NCBI RefSeq assembly: GCF_009363155.1
Contig: NZ_CP045302.1
Coordinates: 3,083,001-3,147,000 of the forward strand
DNA: 64,000 nt
Direction of reading: 5' to 3'
From: Azotobacter salinestris
Lineage (GTDB): Bacteria; Pseudomonadota; Gammaproteobacteria; Pseudomonadales; Pseudomonadaceae
Shown here: positions 51,548-60,341 of the stretch, piece by piece
How positions within the stretch are numbered: the stretch's first letter is position 1
How the letters are laid out: each line of letters starts with the position of its first letter
The notes under the pieces: generated by a model
Told to the model about the DNA's origin: nothing
The model's input: only the letters and a program-made list of their open reading frames with translations
Databases searched by the model: none
Program-made: the position numbers and the translations under genes

Positions 51548-53062
51548 ATGCTCGAACAGTACGTCAAGAAGATCCTCACCTCGCGCGTCTACGACGTCGC
51601 CGTCGAGACTCCCCTGCAGCCCGCCCGCCAGCTCTCCGAGCGTCTCGGCAACCAGATCCTGCTCAAGCGCGAGGACCTGCAGCCGGTGTTCTCCTTCAAG
51701 ATCCGCGGTGCCTACAACAAGGTGGCCCAACTGAGCGAGGCCGAGCTGGCGCGCGGCGTGGTCACCGCCTCGGCCGGCAACCATGCCCAGGGCGTGGCCC
51801 TGGCGGCCAGGCACCTGGGCATCAAGGCGGTGATCGTGATGCCCAGGACCACCCCGGAGATCAAGGTCCAGGCGGTACGCGCCCGCGGCGCCAAGGTGGT
51901 GCTGCACGGCGACGCCTTTCCCGAGGCGCTGGCCTATTCGCTGAAGCTGGTCGAGGAGAAGGGCTACGTCTACATCCATCCCTACGACGATCCCGACGTG
52001 ATCGCCGGGCAGGGCACCGTGGCCATGGAGATCCTCCGCCAGCAGCCGGGCCGACTGGATGCCGTCTTCGTGCCGGTCGGCGGCGGCGGGCTGGTGGCGG
52101 GCATCGCCGCCTACGTGAAGTACCTGCGCCCCGAAGTGAAGGTGATCGGCGTCGAGCCGGAGGACTCCAACTGCCTGCAGGCGGCGTTGGCCGCCGGCGA
52201 GCGGGTGGTACTGCCGCAGGTCGGGCTGTTCGCCGACGGCGTGGCGGTGGCGCAGATCGGCGCCTGCACCTTCGACATCTGCCGTCACCACGTGGACGAG
52301 GTGGTCACCGTCAGCACCGACGAGATCTGCGCGGCGATCAAGGACATCTACGACGACACCCGCTCGATCACCGAGCCGGCCGGCGCCCTGGCGGTGGCCG
52401 GGATCAAGCGCTACGTCGAGCGCGAGGGGGCGGCCGGGCAGACCCTGGTGGCCATCGACTCCGGCGCCAACGTCAACTTCGACCGCCTGCGCCACGTCGC
52501 CGAGCGCGCCGAGCTGGGCGAGAAGCGCGAGGCGATCATCGCCGTGACCATCCCCGAGCAGCCGGGCAGCTTCAAGGCGTTCTGTCAGGCCATCGGCAAG
52601 CGGCAGATCACCGAATTCAACTACCGCTACAACCGTCCGGACCATGCGCATATCTTCGTCGGCGTGCAGACCCATCCCGAGAACGATCCGCGCGAGCAGC
52701 TGGTGGCCAGCCTGCGCGAGCAGGGCTTCCCGGTGCTCGACCTGACCGACGACGAGATGGCCAAGCTGCACATCCGCCACATGGTCGGCGGCCACGCGGC
52801 CGGCGTCAGCGACGAGGTGGTGCTGCGCTTCGAATTCCCCGAGCGGCCCGGCGCGCTGTTCAACTTCCTCAGCAAGCTCGGCGGGCGCTGGAACATCTCC
52901 ATGTTCCACTACCGCAACCACGGCGCCGCCGATGGCCGCGTGGTGGCCGGCCTGCAGGTGCCGGCGGGCGAGCGCCACCTGCTGCCGGCGGCCCTCGACG
53001 CCATCGGCTATCCGTACTGGGACGAGACCGACAACCCGGCCTACCGGCTGTTCCTCGGCTGA
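51548..53062 (+). CDS. ilvA: Threonine ammonia-lyase, biosynthetic (IlvA)
   Basis: A 504-residue enzyme, first step of isoleucine synthesis: threonine to 2-oxobutyrate. The PLP lysine is in PVFSFKIRGAYNKV, the phosphate loop in VPVGGGGLVAGIAAYV, and SAGNHAQGVALAA matches the family. The C-terminal third has two ACT-like regulatory domains (IPEQPGSFKAFCQAIGK, then FEFPERPGALFNFLSKLGG) for feedback by isoleucine. The length matches E. coli IlvA (514). No leader peptide rich in branched amino acids was seen upstream. Confidence 0.96.
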   Translation: MLEQYVKKILTSRVYDVAVETPLQPARQLSERLGNQILLKREDLQPVFSFKIRGAYNKVAQLSEAELARGVVTASAGNHAQGVALAARHLGIKAVIVMPRTTPEIKVQAVRARGAKVVLHGDAFPEALAYSLKLVEEKGYVYIHPYDDPDVIAGQGTVAMEILRQQPGRLDAVFVPVGGGGLVAGIAAYVKYLRPEVKVIGVEPEDSNCLQAALAAGERVVLPQVGLFADGVAVAQIGACTFDICRHHVDEVVTVSTDEICAAIKDIYDDTRSITEPAGALAVAGIKRYVEREGAAGQTLVAIDSGANVNFDRLRHVAERAELGEKREAIIAVTIPEQPGSFKAFCQAIGKRQITEFNYRYNRPDHAHIFVGVQTHPENDPREQLVASLREQGFPVLDLTDDEMAKLHIRHMVGGHAAGVSDEVVLRFEFPERPGALFNFLSKLGGRWNISMFHYRNHGAADGRVVAGLQVPAGERHLLPAALDAIGYPYWDETDNPAYRLFLG

Positions 53063-53105
53063 GTCACGAACGCCTCCCGCCTGACCTCACAAGGACGTGC
53101 AAGCG

Positions 53106-53615
53106 ATGGAACACTTCGCGCTGCTCAGGATGCTCCACGGCGTGGCCGGCGTGCTGCTGTTCGTGGCTTTCTTCGCACTCGCCGGATTCTGCTGGCGCGG
53201 GCGTTCCCGCCTGATGAGAACGGCGCAGGTGATCGCCGAAACGGAAGCGGGCGTGGAGACGGCGCAGTCGGTGGCGGAAACGCCAGCGGAGGCGGAGGTG
53301 GCGGCAACGGCAGAGCCGGAGACGCCCCCGCGTACCTCGGCTTGGCCTGTGCTGTGTGCTGTCCTGCTGCTGCTCTGCCTGATCGGCCTGCCGGTCAGTG
53401 GCTGGTGGCTGGCGCACCTGGCCGGCTGGCCGCTGGGGCAACCCTGGCTGCTCGGCAGCTCGCTGCTGTTCCTGCCGGGGGCCATCTGCGGCCTGTGGCT
53501 GGCGGCGCGCGTCGCCGGCCGCAGCGCGGGCGCCAGGCTCGGCCTGGGACTGGCACTGGTCGGGGTGTCGTGCTTCGCCGCCATCCTCGGGCTGATGGTG
53601 ATCAAGCCGGTCTGA
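53106..53615 (+). CDS. DUF2269-like membrane protein with acidic linker
   Basis: A 169-residue membrane protein with about four helices: residues about 5-28, 80-103, 108-130 and 140-165. Between the first two lies an Ala/Glu/Thr-rich linker (VIAETEAGVETAQSVAETPA). The end AAILGLMVIKPV resembles the end of the DUF2269 protein at 55057 (IFFLMVLKPV), and both start with a helix containing LLxxLHxxxxxLLF, so they may be distant relatives. The ATG at 53106 follows AAGGA. Function unknown. Confidence 0.7.
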   Translation: MEHFALLRMLHGVAGVLLFVAFFALAGFCWRGRSRLMRTAQVIAETEAGVETAQSVAETPAEAEVAATAEPETPPRTSAWPVLCAVLLLLCLIGLPVSGWWLAHLAGWPLGQPWLLGSSLLFLPGAICGLWLAARVAGRSAGARLGLGLALVGVSCFAAILGLMVIKPV

Positions 53616-53741
53616 GGCTCGGCGCACGCGATCGCCGGCCCTCCAGGTTGTGATGTCGGCCTCATTCGGACACTGGCTGGGCGATCTAGTGGCTACAGGC
53701 TATTTCGCCGGCTGCTGGCCGCTTGCAGGGAGGTGATCGCC

Positions 53742-53795
53742 ATGCCCCCTCGACAGAATCCCAGTCGCCGAGCCCGGCTTCGGGCGCCGTGCTGA
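53742..53795 (+). CDS. Possible 17-residue leader ORF coupled to the epimerase gene
   Basis: The peptide MPPRQNPSRRARLRAPC is preceded by a strong GGGAGG eight bases before its ATG, while the epimerase gene itself has no ribosome site. The stop TGA (53793-53795) overlaps the epimerase ATG (53795) by one base, so translation of the short frame could deliver ribosomes to the next start. No homologue is known to me. It may be only a coupling device. Confidence 0.4.
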   Translation: MPPRQNPSRRARLRAPC

Positions 53796-55060
53796 TGCGC
53801 ATCCTGCTGGTCGGTGCCGGCGGCTTCATCGGCCGCCACCTGCATGCCTCGCTGCGGGCGGTCGGCCATCAGGTGCTGGCCTGCGCGCGGCGGCCCGATC
53901 CTGCGGCGCCGGGCGACTGGTGCCGGCTCGATCTGGCCAAGCTGGCCCGCGATCCGCAGGCCTTCGCCTGGCCCGAGGGAGTCGAGCTGGTGATCAATGC
54001 TGCGGGCCTGCTGTCGACGGATCGCGCCCAGTTGCAGCAGGTCCAGCATCGCGGCGCCTGCGCACTGTTCGACTTGGCGGCGGCCCATGGCGCGCGGGTG
54101 TTGCAGATCTCCGCCCTGGGTGCGGAGGAGGGCGCGGATACCGACTTTCTGGCCAGCAAGGCCGCGGCCGATCACTACCTGCTCGGGCTCGGCATTCCTG
54201 CCGTGGTGCTGCGTCCGTCCCTGGTCCTCGGTCCCGGTGCCGCCAGCAGCCGGTGGCTGCAGAGCCTGTCGCCCTGGCCGCTGATTCCGCTGCTGGACAA
54301 CCGTGCCGGTCTGCAGCCGCTGCATATCGAGGATTTCTGTGCCGCGGTGCTGGCCCTGTTGCAGCGTTGGCCGGAGCGGCCGTGCAGCCTGGCGCTGGTC
54401 GGTCCCGAAGCCATGACCCAGGGCCAGCTGCTGGACCGGCTGCGTGCCGCTCAGGGCTGGGGGCCGGGACGCTACTGGGTACTGCCGCGGCCGCTGGCCG
54501 TATTCGGTGCAGCACTGGGCGAACGCTTCGGCTGGCGCGCCCTGAACCACCAGACCCTGAAGCTCGCCCGGCGCGACAATCTGGCCTCGTCCGAGCCGCT
54601 GGCGGGCGCCTGCGGTTACCGCTGCCTGCCGCTCGAGGCGCGTCTGCACGACTGGCCGTCCGCCGCGGACAGCGTGCGCCTGATCCTGCAGCCGCTGCTG
54701 CTGGCGCTGTTGGTGGTGATCTGGCTGGGCACCGCACTGGTCTGTCTCGGCCCCGGCTTCGACTGGGGGCTGCGCATCCTCGCCGAGGCCGGCATTACCG
54801 GCTGGCCGGCACGCCTGGCGGTGACTGGCGGCGCCCTGTTCGATGCGCTGCTCGGCCTCGGCCTGCTACTGCCGCGCTGGCGCCGGCGTGCGCTGCAGGC
54901 GCAGCTCGTCCTGATGCTGGGCTACACCGCTCTCATCACCTGGCTGTTGCCGCATTACTGGTTCGACCCCTTCCAGGGCGTCGGCAAGAACCTGGTGCTG
55001 CTGGCCGTCAGTCTCTGGCTGCTGTGGCTGCAGCCCGTCCACGCACGGAGCTTGCCATGA
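53795..55060 (+). CDS. NAD(P)-binding epimerase domain fused to a DoxX-like membrane domain
   Basis: A 421-residue two-domain protein. Residues 1-285 are an extended SDR/NmrA-like fold (MRILLVGAGGFIGRHLHASL, VINAAGLLSTD, VLQISALGAEEGADTDFLAS, VVLRPSLVLGPGAASSRWLQ). Residues about 290-418 form a DoxX-like domain of four helices (LILQPLLLALLVVIWLGTAL, VTGGALFDALLGLGLLLP, LVLMLGYTALITWLLP). The fusion is found in other proteobacteria. The substrate is unknown. The gene starts inside the stop of a 17-codon frame and overlaps the DUF2269 gene by four bases. Confidence 0.87.
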   Translation: MRILLVGAGGFIGRHLHASLRAVGHQVLACARRPDPAAPGDWCRLDLAKLARDPQAFAWPEGVELVINAAGLLSTDRAQLQQVQHRGACALFDLAAAHGARVLQISALGAEEGADTDFLASKAAADHYLLGLGIPAVVLRPSLVLGPGAASSRWLQSLSPWPLIPLLDNRAGLQPLHIEDFCAAVLALLQRWPERPCSLALVGPEAMTQGQLLDRLRAAQGWGPGRYWVLPRPLAVFGAALGERFGWRALNHQTLKLARRDNLASSEPLAGACGYRCLPLEARLHDWPSAADSVRLILQPLLLALLVVIWLGTALVCLGPGFDWGLRILAEAGITGWPARLAVTGGALFDALLGLGLLLPRWRRRALQAQLVLMLGYTALITWLLPHYWFDPFQGVGKNLVLLAVSLWLLWLQPVHARSLP

Positions 55061-55524
55061 GCGTCTATCTGCTGCTGAAGGCGCTGCACATCCTGTCTTC
55101 CACCCTGCTGTTCGGCACCGGCCTGGGCTCGGCCTACTACGCCTGGCGCGCGTGGAAGAGCGGACAGGTGGCGACCATCGCCACCACCTTCCGCCACCTG
55201 GTCACCGCCGACTGGCTGTTCACCACACCCACCGCGTTGCTCCAGCCGCTCAGCGGTGCGGCCATGGTGTATCTGGCCGGCTGGCCGCTGAGCCAGACCT
55301 GGCTGCTGGTGACCCTCGGGCTGTACGTGCTGGCCGGGCTGTGCTGGCTGCCGGTGGTCTGGCTGCAGATCCGCGTGCGCGATATGGCCGTGCAGGCCGA
55401 GCGCGAAGGGGCGCCGCTGCCCGCCTGTGCCGAACGCTACATGGCCTGGTGGTTCGCCCTCGGCTGGCCGGCGTTCGGCGTCTTCGTGGTGATCTTCTTC
55501 CTGATGGTGCTCAAGCCGGTCTGA
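55057..55524 (+). CDS. DUF2269 family membrane protein
   Basis: A 155-residue inner-membrane protein with four helices. LLLKALHILSSTLLFGTGLG at the start, FRHLVTADWLFTTPTALLQP and AWWFALGWPAFGVFVVIFFL near the end are characteristic of DUF2269. It overlaps the epimerase-DoxX gene by ATGA, so the two proteins are probably made together and may work in the same membrane complex. Function unknown. A strong hairpin follows. Confidence 0.88.
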   Translation: MSVYLLLKALHILSSTLLFGTGLGSAYYAWRAWKSGQVATIATTFRHLVTADWLFTTPTALLQPLSGAAMVYLAGWPLSQTWLLVTLGLYVLAGLCWLPVVWLQIRVRDMAVQAEREGAPLPACAERYMAWWFALGWPAFGVFVVIFFLMVLKPV

Positions 55525-55539
55525 ACTCCCACCCACGAA

Positions 55540-55561
55540 AACGGCGCCCACAGGCGCCGTT
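55540..55561. terminator. Bidirectional terminator between the DUF2269 and HAD genes
   Basis: AACGGCGCC (55540-55548) and GGCGCCGTT (55553-55561) form a perfect 9-bp stem with loop CACA. Four A lie before or within its left edge, so on the minus strand T follow the stem; it ends the HAD gene as well as the plus-strand operon. Confidence 0.85.
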
Positions 55562-55581
55562 GGACTCGGGCGGTCGTCCGC

Positions 55582-56235
55582 TCAGCGCAGGGATATCACC
55601 GGCCAGCCGCGCCGCTCGGCTTCTTCGCGCAGGGTCGGATCGGGATCGACCGCCACCGGATGACTGACCCACTCGAGCAGCGGCAGGTCGTTGTGGGAGT
55701 CGCTGTAGAAGTAGCTGCCTTCCAGCGAATGGCCGGTTTCCGCCAGCCAGCGCTCGAGGCGGTGGACCTTGCCTTCCTTGAAGCAGGGCACATCGGTGGA
55801 GCGGCCTGTGTAGCGATCGTCGGCCATTTCGCACTCGGTGGCGAGCAGGGTGTCGACCCCCAGGCGGCGGGCAATCGGCCCGGTGACGAAGCGATTGGTG
55901 GCGGTGATGATGATCACCTTGTCGCCCTGGGCATGGTGCCGCTCGATCAGGTCCTGGCCCTTGGCCAGGATGATCGGCTCGATGCGATCACGCATGAATT
56001 CCTGGTGCCATGCTTCGAGCAGGGCCATTTCGGTGCGGCCGAGGATCTCCAGGTTGAAGTTCAGGTAATCGGCGATGTTCAGCCGCCCGGCCAGGTAGTC
56101 CTGGTAGAAGGCATCGTTGCGTGCCTTGTGGCTTTCGCCGTCGAGGATGCCGCGCTCGCAGAGCCAGTCGCCCCAGGCATGGTCGCTGTCACCGGCCAGC
56201 AGGGTGTTGTCGAGATCGAATAGAGCCAGACGCAC
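55582..56235 (-). CDS. HAD-superfamily phosphatase, SerB-like (PSPase/HAD-IB)
   Basis: A 217-residue phosphatase. The nucleophile and acid/base aspartates are in [20 protein letters not shown], the motif II Ser/Thr is in [17 protein letters not shown], and motif III in [17 protein letters not shown]. The pattern is HAD-IB, related to SerB and to histidinol-phosphatase-like proteins of Pseudomonas. A role in histidinol or serine phosphate removal is possible. GTG start at 56235 with GAGG eight bases before. It is divergent from rppH. Confidence 0.88.
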   Translation of the reverse strand: MRLALFDLDNTLLAGDSDHAWGDWLCERGILDGESHKARNDAFYQDYLAGRLNIADYLNFNLEILGRTEMALLEAWHQEFMRDRIEPIILAKGQDLIERHHAQGDKVIIITATNRFVTGPIARRLGVDTLLATECEMADDRYTGRSTDVPCFKEGKVHRLERWLAETGHSLEGSYFYSDSHNDLPLLEWVSHPVAVDPDPTLREEAERRGWPVISLR

Positions 56236-56295
56236 GCTAGAACCTCGGTCAGGGAAGGGGAATCGGAGTGCGGCGAAGCATAACGGTTCCACGGC

Positions 56296-56323
56296 AAAAA
56301 AAGCAGGAGCGCCGCTGGCGCTC
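56296..56323 (-). terminator. Intrinsic terminator-like hairpin in the leader of the HAD gene
   Basis: On the minus strand GAGCGCC-AGC-GGCGCTC forms a 7-bp stem with a 3-base loop, followed after four bases by seven T (56302 to 56296). It lies about 60 bases upstream of the HAD start. If the HAD promoter is further upstream this would act as an attenuator; otherwise it stops antisense transcripts leaving the rppH promoter region. Confidence 0.5.
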
Positions 56324-56403
56324 TCCCCCCTTGTCCAGCCCGCTTCTGGCGCGAACCTTTTTGTGGAACAATGCGAGCACATGCGTTTGCAAGGTTCATT
56401 GCC

Positions 56404-56883
56404 GTGATCGACCCCGATGGTTTTCGCCCCAATGTCGGCATCATCCTGACCAATGATATTGGTCAGGTGCTCTGGGCACGGCGGATCAACCAGGATGCCT
56501 GGCAATTCCCCCAGGGTGGCATCGATGCACGGGAATCGCCGGAGGAGGCACTGTTCCGCGAGCTCAACGAGGAGGTCGGACTGGAGCAACAGGATGTGCA
56601 GATCCTCGCCTGTACCCGTGGCTGGTTGCGCTACCGCCTGCCGCAGCGCCTGGTGCGCTCGCACAGCCAGCCGCTGTGCATCGGCCAGAAGCAGAAGTGG
56701 TTCCTCCTGCGCCTGCTTTCCGACGAGCAACGTGTGCGCATGGATCTCACCGGCAAGCCGGAATTCGATGGCTGGCGCTGGGTTAGCTACTGGTACCCGC
56801 TGGGCCAGGTGGTCGCCTTCAAGCGCGAGGTCTACCGGCGTGCGCTGAAAGAACTCGCACCGCGCCTGCTGGCACGGGACTGA
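56404..56883 (+). CDS. rppH: RNA pyrophosphohydrolase RppH
   Basis: A 159-residue Nudix hydrolase that removes pyrophosphate from 5'-triphosphate RNA and so starts RNA decay. The Nudix box [23 protein letters not shown] runs from about residue 38; its catalytic glutamates lie in [25 protein letters not shown] and [12 protein letters not shown] match the orthologue in Pseudomonas, which has the same length. The GTG start at 56404 gives that length. ptsP follows by 23 bases, the same pairing as in other gammaproteobacteria. Confidence 0.96.
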   Translation: MIDPDGFRPNVGIILTNDIGQVLWARRINQDAWQFPQGGIDARESPEEALFRELNEEVGLEQQDVQILACTRGWLRYRLPQRLVRSHSQPLCIGQKQKWFLLRLLSDEQRVRMDLTGKPEFDGWRWVSYWYPLGQVVAFKREVYRRALKELAPRLLARD

Positions 56884-56906
56884 TCAGACGGAGCTCAAGG
56901 CGGGCC

Positions 56907-59186
56907 ATGCTCAACACGCTGCGCAAGATCGTCCAGGAAGTGAATGCCGCCAAGGATCTCAAGACGGCACTGGGCATCATCGTGCGTCGCGTCAAGGAGG
57001 CCATGGGCAGCCAGGTGTGCTCGGTCTACCTGCTCGACCCGGAGACCAACCGCTTCGTGCTGATGGCCACCGAAGGGCTCAACAAGCGCTCGATCGGCAA
57101 GGTCAGCATGGCCTCCAACGAGGGCCTGGTGGGCTTGGTCGGCACCCGCGAGGAGCCGCTCAACCTGGAGAACGCCGCCGCCCACCCGCGTTACCGCTAC
57201 TTCGCCGAGACCGGCGAGGAACGCTACGCCTCCTTCCTCGGCGCCCCGATTATCCACCACCGCCGGGTGATGGGCGTGCTGGTCGTCCAGCAGAAGGAGC
57301 GCCGCGAGTTCGACGAGGGCGAGGAGGCCTTCCTGGTGACCATGAGCGCACAGCTCGCCGGCGTCATCGCCCATGCCGAAGCCACCGGCTCGATCCGCGG
57401 CCTCGGCCGGCAGGGCAAGGGCATCCAGGAGGCGCGCTTCGTCGGCGTGCCGGCCGCGCCGGGCGTCGCCGTCGGCAAGGCCGTGGTGGTGCTGCCGCCG
57501 GCCGACCTGGAGGTGGTGCCGGACAGGGTGACGGAGGACGTCAAGGCCGAACTGGAACTGTTCCACAGCGCCCTGGAGTCGGTGCGCGCCGACATCCGCG
57601 CGCTGTCCGCCAAACTGGCCACCCAGTTGCGCCCGGAAGAGCGCGCGCTGTTCGACGTCTACCTGATGATGCTCGACGATGCCTCCCTGGGCTGCGAGGT
57701 GCAGCGGGTGATCAAGACCGGCCAGTGGGCCCAGGGCGCCCTGCGCCAGGTGGTCAACGAGCACATCAAGCGCTTCGAGCTGATGGACGACGCCTACCTG
57801 CGCGAGCGCGCCTCCGACGTCAAGGACCTCGGCCGGCGCCTGCTCGCCTACCTGCAGCAGGCCCGCCAGCAGACCATGGTCTATTCGGACAACACCATCC
57901 TGGTCAGCGAGGAGCTGAGCCCGGCGATGCTCGGCGAGCTGCCCGAAGGCAAGCTGGTCGGCCTGGTCTCGGTGCAGGGCTCGGGCAACTCCCACGTGGC
58001 GATCCTCGCCCGCGCCATGGGCATCCCCACGGTGATGGGAATCGTCGATCTGCCCTATTCGAAGATGGACGGCATCGACCTGATCGTCGACGGCTACCAC
58101 GGCGAGGTCTACACCAATCCCAGCGAGCTGCTGCGCCAGCAGTTCGCCGAGCTGGTCGAGGAGGAGCGCCAGTTGACCCAGGGCCTCGACGCCCTGCGCG
58201 AGCTGCCCTGCGAGACCCTCGACGGTCATCGCCTGCCGCTGTGGGTCAACACCGGCCTGCTGGCCGACGTCGCCCGCGCCCAGGAGCGCGGTGCCGAGGG
58301 GGTGGGGCTGTACCGCACCGAAGTGCCGTTCATGAACAACGAGCGCTTCCCCAGCGAGAAGGAGCAGCTGGCGATCTACCGCGACCAGTTGTCCGCCTTC
58401 CACCCGCTGCCGGTGACCATGCGCACCCTGGACATCGGCGGCGACAAGTCGCTGTCGTACTTCCCGATCAAGGAAAGCAACCCCTTCCTCGGCTGGCGCG
58501 GCATCCGCGTCACCCTCGACCACCCGGAGATCTTCCTGGTGCAGGTGCGCGCCATGCTCAAGGCCAGCGAGGGCCTGAACAACCTGCGCATCCTGTTGCC
58601 GATGATCTCCTCGATCCACGAGCTGGACGAGGCGCTGCACCTGATCCACCGCGCCTGGGGCGAGGTCCGCGACGAGGGCACCGACGTGCCGATGCCGCCG
58701 GTGGGGGTGATGGTGGAGATACCCGCGGCGGTCTACCAGACCCGCGAGCTGGCGCGCCTGGTGGACTTCCTCTCGGTCGGCTCCAACGACCTGACCCAGT
58801 ACCTGCTGGCGGTGGACCGCAACAACCCGCGGGTCGCCGACCTCTACGACTACCTGCACCCGGCGGTGCTGCAGGCGCTCCACAAGGTGGTGCAGGACGC
58901 CCATGGCGAAGGCAAGCCGGTGAGCATCTGCGGCGAGATGGCCGGCGACCCCTCGGCGGCGGTGCTGCTGATGGCGATGGGCTTCGACAGCCTGTCGATG
59001 AACGCCACCAACCTGCCCAAGGTCAAGTGGCTGCTGCGCCAGATCACCCTGGCCAAGGCCCGCGAGCTGCTCGACCAGTTGATGGCCATCGACAACCCGC
59101 AGGTCATCCACAGCACCCTGCAACTGGCCCTGCGCAGCCTCGGCCTCGGCCGGGTGATCAACCCGGTGGCGTCGCTGCAGGGCTGA
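56907..59186 (+). CDS. ptsP: Phosphoenolpyruvate-protein phosphotransferase PtsP (EI-Ntr)
   Basis: A 759-residue enzyme I of the nitrogen phosphotransferase system. Residues about 1-160 form a GAF domain that senses nitrogen signals in relatives. The phospho-acceptor His363 lies in VQGSGNSHVAILARAMGIPT. The PEP-binding domain has GLYRTEVPFMNNERFPSE, TLDIGGDKSLSYFPI, LRILLPMISSIHELDEAL and VSICGEMAGDPSAAVLL with the catalytic cysteine. It passes phosphate to NPr (PtsO) and EIIA-Ntr (PtsN), neither of which is in this window. In Azotobacter ptsP affects polyhydroxybutyrate accumulation, as I recall. Confidence 0.97.
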   Translation: MLNTLRKIVQEVNAAKDLKTALGIIVRRVKEAMGSQVCSVYLLDPETNRFVLMATEGLNKRSIGKVSMASNEGLVGLVGTREEPLNLENAAAHPRYRYFAETGEERYASFLGAPIIHHRRVMGVLVVQQKERREFDEGEEAFLVTMSAQLAGVIAHAEATGSIRGLGRQGKGIQEARFVGVPAAPGVAVGKAVVVLPPADLEVVPDRVTEDVKAELELFHSALESVRADIRALSAKLATQLRPEERALFDVYLMMLDDASLGCEVQRVIKTGQWAQGALRQVVNEHIKRFELMDDAYLRERASDVKDLGRRLLAYLQQARQQTMVYSDNTILVSEELSPAMLGELPEGKLVGLVSVQGSGNSHVAILARAMGIPTVMGIVDLPYSKMDGIDLIVDGYHGEVYTNPSELLRQQFAELVEEERQLTQGLDALRELPCETLDGHRLPLWVNTGLLADVARAQERGAEGVGLYRTEVPFMNNERFPSEKEQLAIYRDQLSAFHPLPVTMRTLDIGGDKSLSYFPIKESNPFLGWRGIRVTLDHPEIFLVQVRAMLKASEGLNNLRILLPMISSIHELDEALHLIHRAWGEVRDEGTDVPMPPVGVMVEIPAAVYQTRELARLVDFLSVGSNDLTQYLLAVDRNNPRVADLYDYLHPAVLQALHKVVQDAHGEGKPVSICGEMAGDPSAAVLLMAMGFDSLSMNATNLPKVKWLLRQITLAKARELLDQLMAIDNPQVIHSTLQLALRSLGLGRVINPVASLQG

Positions 59187-59247
59187 GCGGCAGGCCGGCA
59201 GCCGCCTGGCCGACGGTGGAATTGGCGACAAGCCCGGAGTGAGGCTT

Positions 59248-60282
59248 ATGGACAAGCTCGAGGTTGGCGACAGCGTCTACGGTGCGAGCCACGAGGCCGT
59301 CGCGCGGACCTTGCGCTTCGCGCTGGAAATCGTCAGCGACGGTATCTGGGACTGGGACATCCGCACCGATCGCGTCAGGCGCAGCCCGGGCTGGTACGCC
59401 ATGCTCGGCTATGCCGTGGACAGCCTGCCGGAGAACGTCCTGACCTGGCACCAGGTGATCCACCCGGAGGACTTCGAGCGGGTCATGCGCGGCTTTCAGG
59501 CCTATCTGGACGGGACGCAGGCGGTCTACGCCGAGGAATACCGCTGCCGCTGTGCCAATGGCGACTACCTGTGGATCAGCGATCACGGCCGCTTCGTCGA
59601 GTTCGACGGGCAGGGCCGGCCGACCCGGATGATCGGCGCGCACCGCAACATACACGAACGCAAGCTGGCCGAACTGGCCCTGCAGCAGAAGAACCGGGAG
59701 CTGCTGGCGCTCAATCAGGCCCTCGAGGATCTGGTGGCGGCACGCACCGAGGCCTTGCGCCAGGCCAACCAGGCCCTGGCCGAGCAGGCCGCGCAGGCCC
59801 TGCGTCTCAGCGAGACCGATCCGCTCACCCAGATCGCCAACCGGCGCTGCCTCGAGAGGCAGCTGCAGGTCGAGTGGCAGCGTCTGCAACGGCATGGCCA
59901 TCCCTGTGCGCTGCTGATGTTCGACCTCGACCATTTCAAGCGGATCAACGACACCCTCGGCCATCCGGCCGGAGACCGGGTGCTGGTCGCGGTGGCGCAG
60001 GCGGTGCGCCAGGACCTGCGGGACGTGGACTGCTTCGCCCGCTGGGGCGGGGAGGAGTTCGTCGTGCTGCTGCCGGACAGCGGGGCGGAGGCGGCCCGGG
60101 CACTGGCGGGGCGCCTGCGCCTGAGCCTGCGGCGGACCGATGCCGCCTTGCCGATGCCGCTCACCGCCAGTTTCGCCGTAGCGGCGATGGGCGCGGGGGA
60201 GGAGCCGGTCGAGCTGTTCCGCCGCCTGGATGCGGCACTCTACCAGGCTAAGCGGCAACGGGACTGTATCGTGGTCTGCTAG
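59248..60282 (+). CDS. PAS-GGDEF diguanylate cyclase
   Basis: A 344-residue protein. Residues about 20-140 are a PAS/PAC domain ([58 protein letters not shown]). A coiled coil (about 145-188, rich in Gln, Ala, Leu) leads into the GGDEF domain with [40 protein letters not shown] and the active-site [20 protein letters not shown] is a functional variant, so it should make cyclic di-GMP. No membrane segment is seen, so it senses a cytosolic signal. The ATG at 59248 is chosen over a GTG nine bases upstream. Confidence 0.92.
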   Translation: MDKLEVGDSVYGASHEAVARTLRFALEIVSDGIWDWDIRTDRVRRSPGWYAMLGYAVDSLPENVLTWHQVIHPEDFERVMRGFQAYLDGTQAVYAEEYRCRCANGDYLWISDHGRFVEFDGQGRPTRMIGAHRNIHERKLAELALQQKNRELLALNQALEDLVAARTEALRQANQALAEQAAQALRLSETDPLTQIANRRCLERQLQVEWQRLQRHGHPCALLMFDLDHFKRINDTLGHPAGDRVLVAVAQAVRQDLRDVDCFARWGGEEFVVLLPDSGAEAARALAGRLRLSLRRTDAALPMPLTASFAVAAMGAGEEPVELFRRLDAALYQAKRQRDCIVVC

Positions 60283-60341
60283 CGCCCGGTTCGCCCGGTC
60301 GATCCAGTCTCCGGGGGTGGCCGGCCAATCCACCGCACGCA

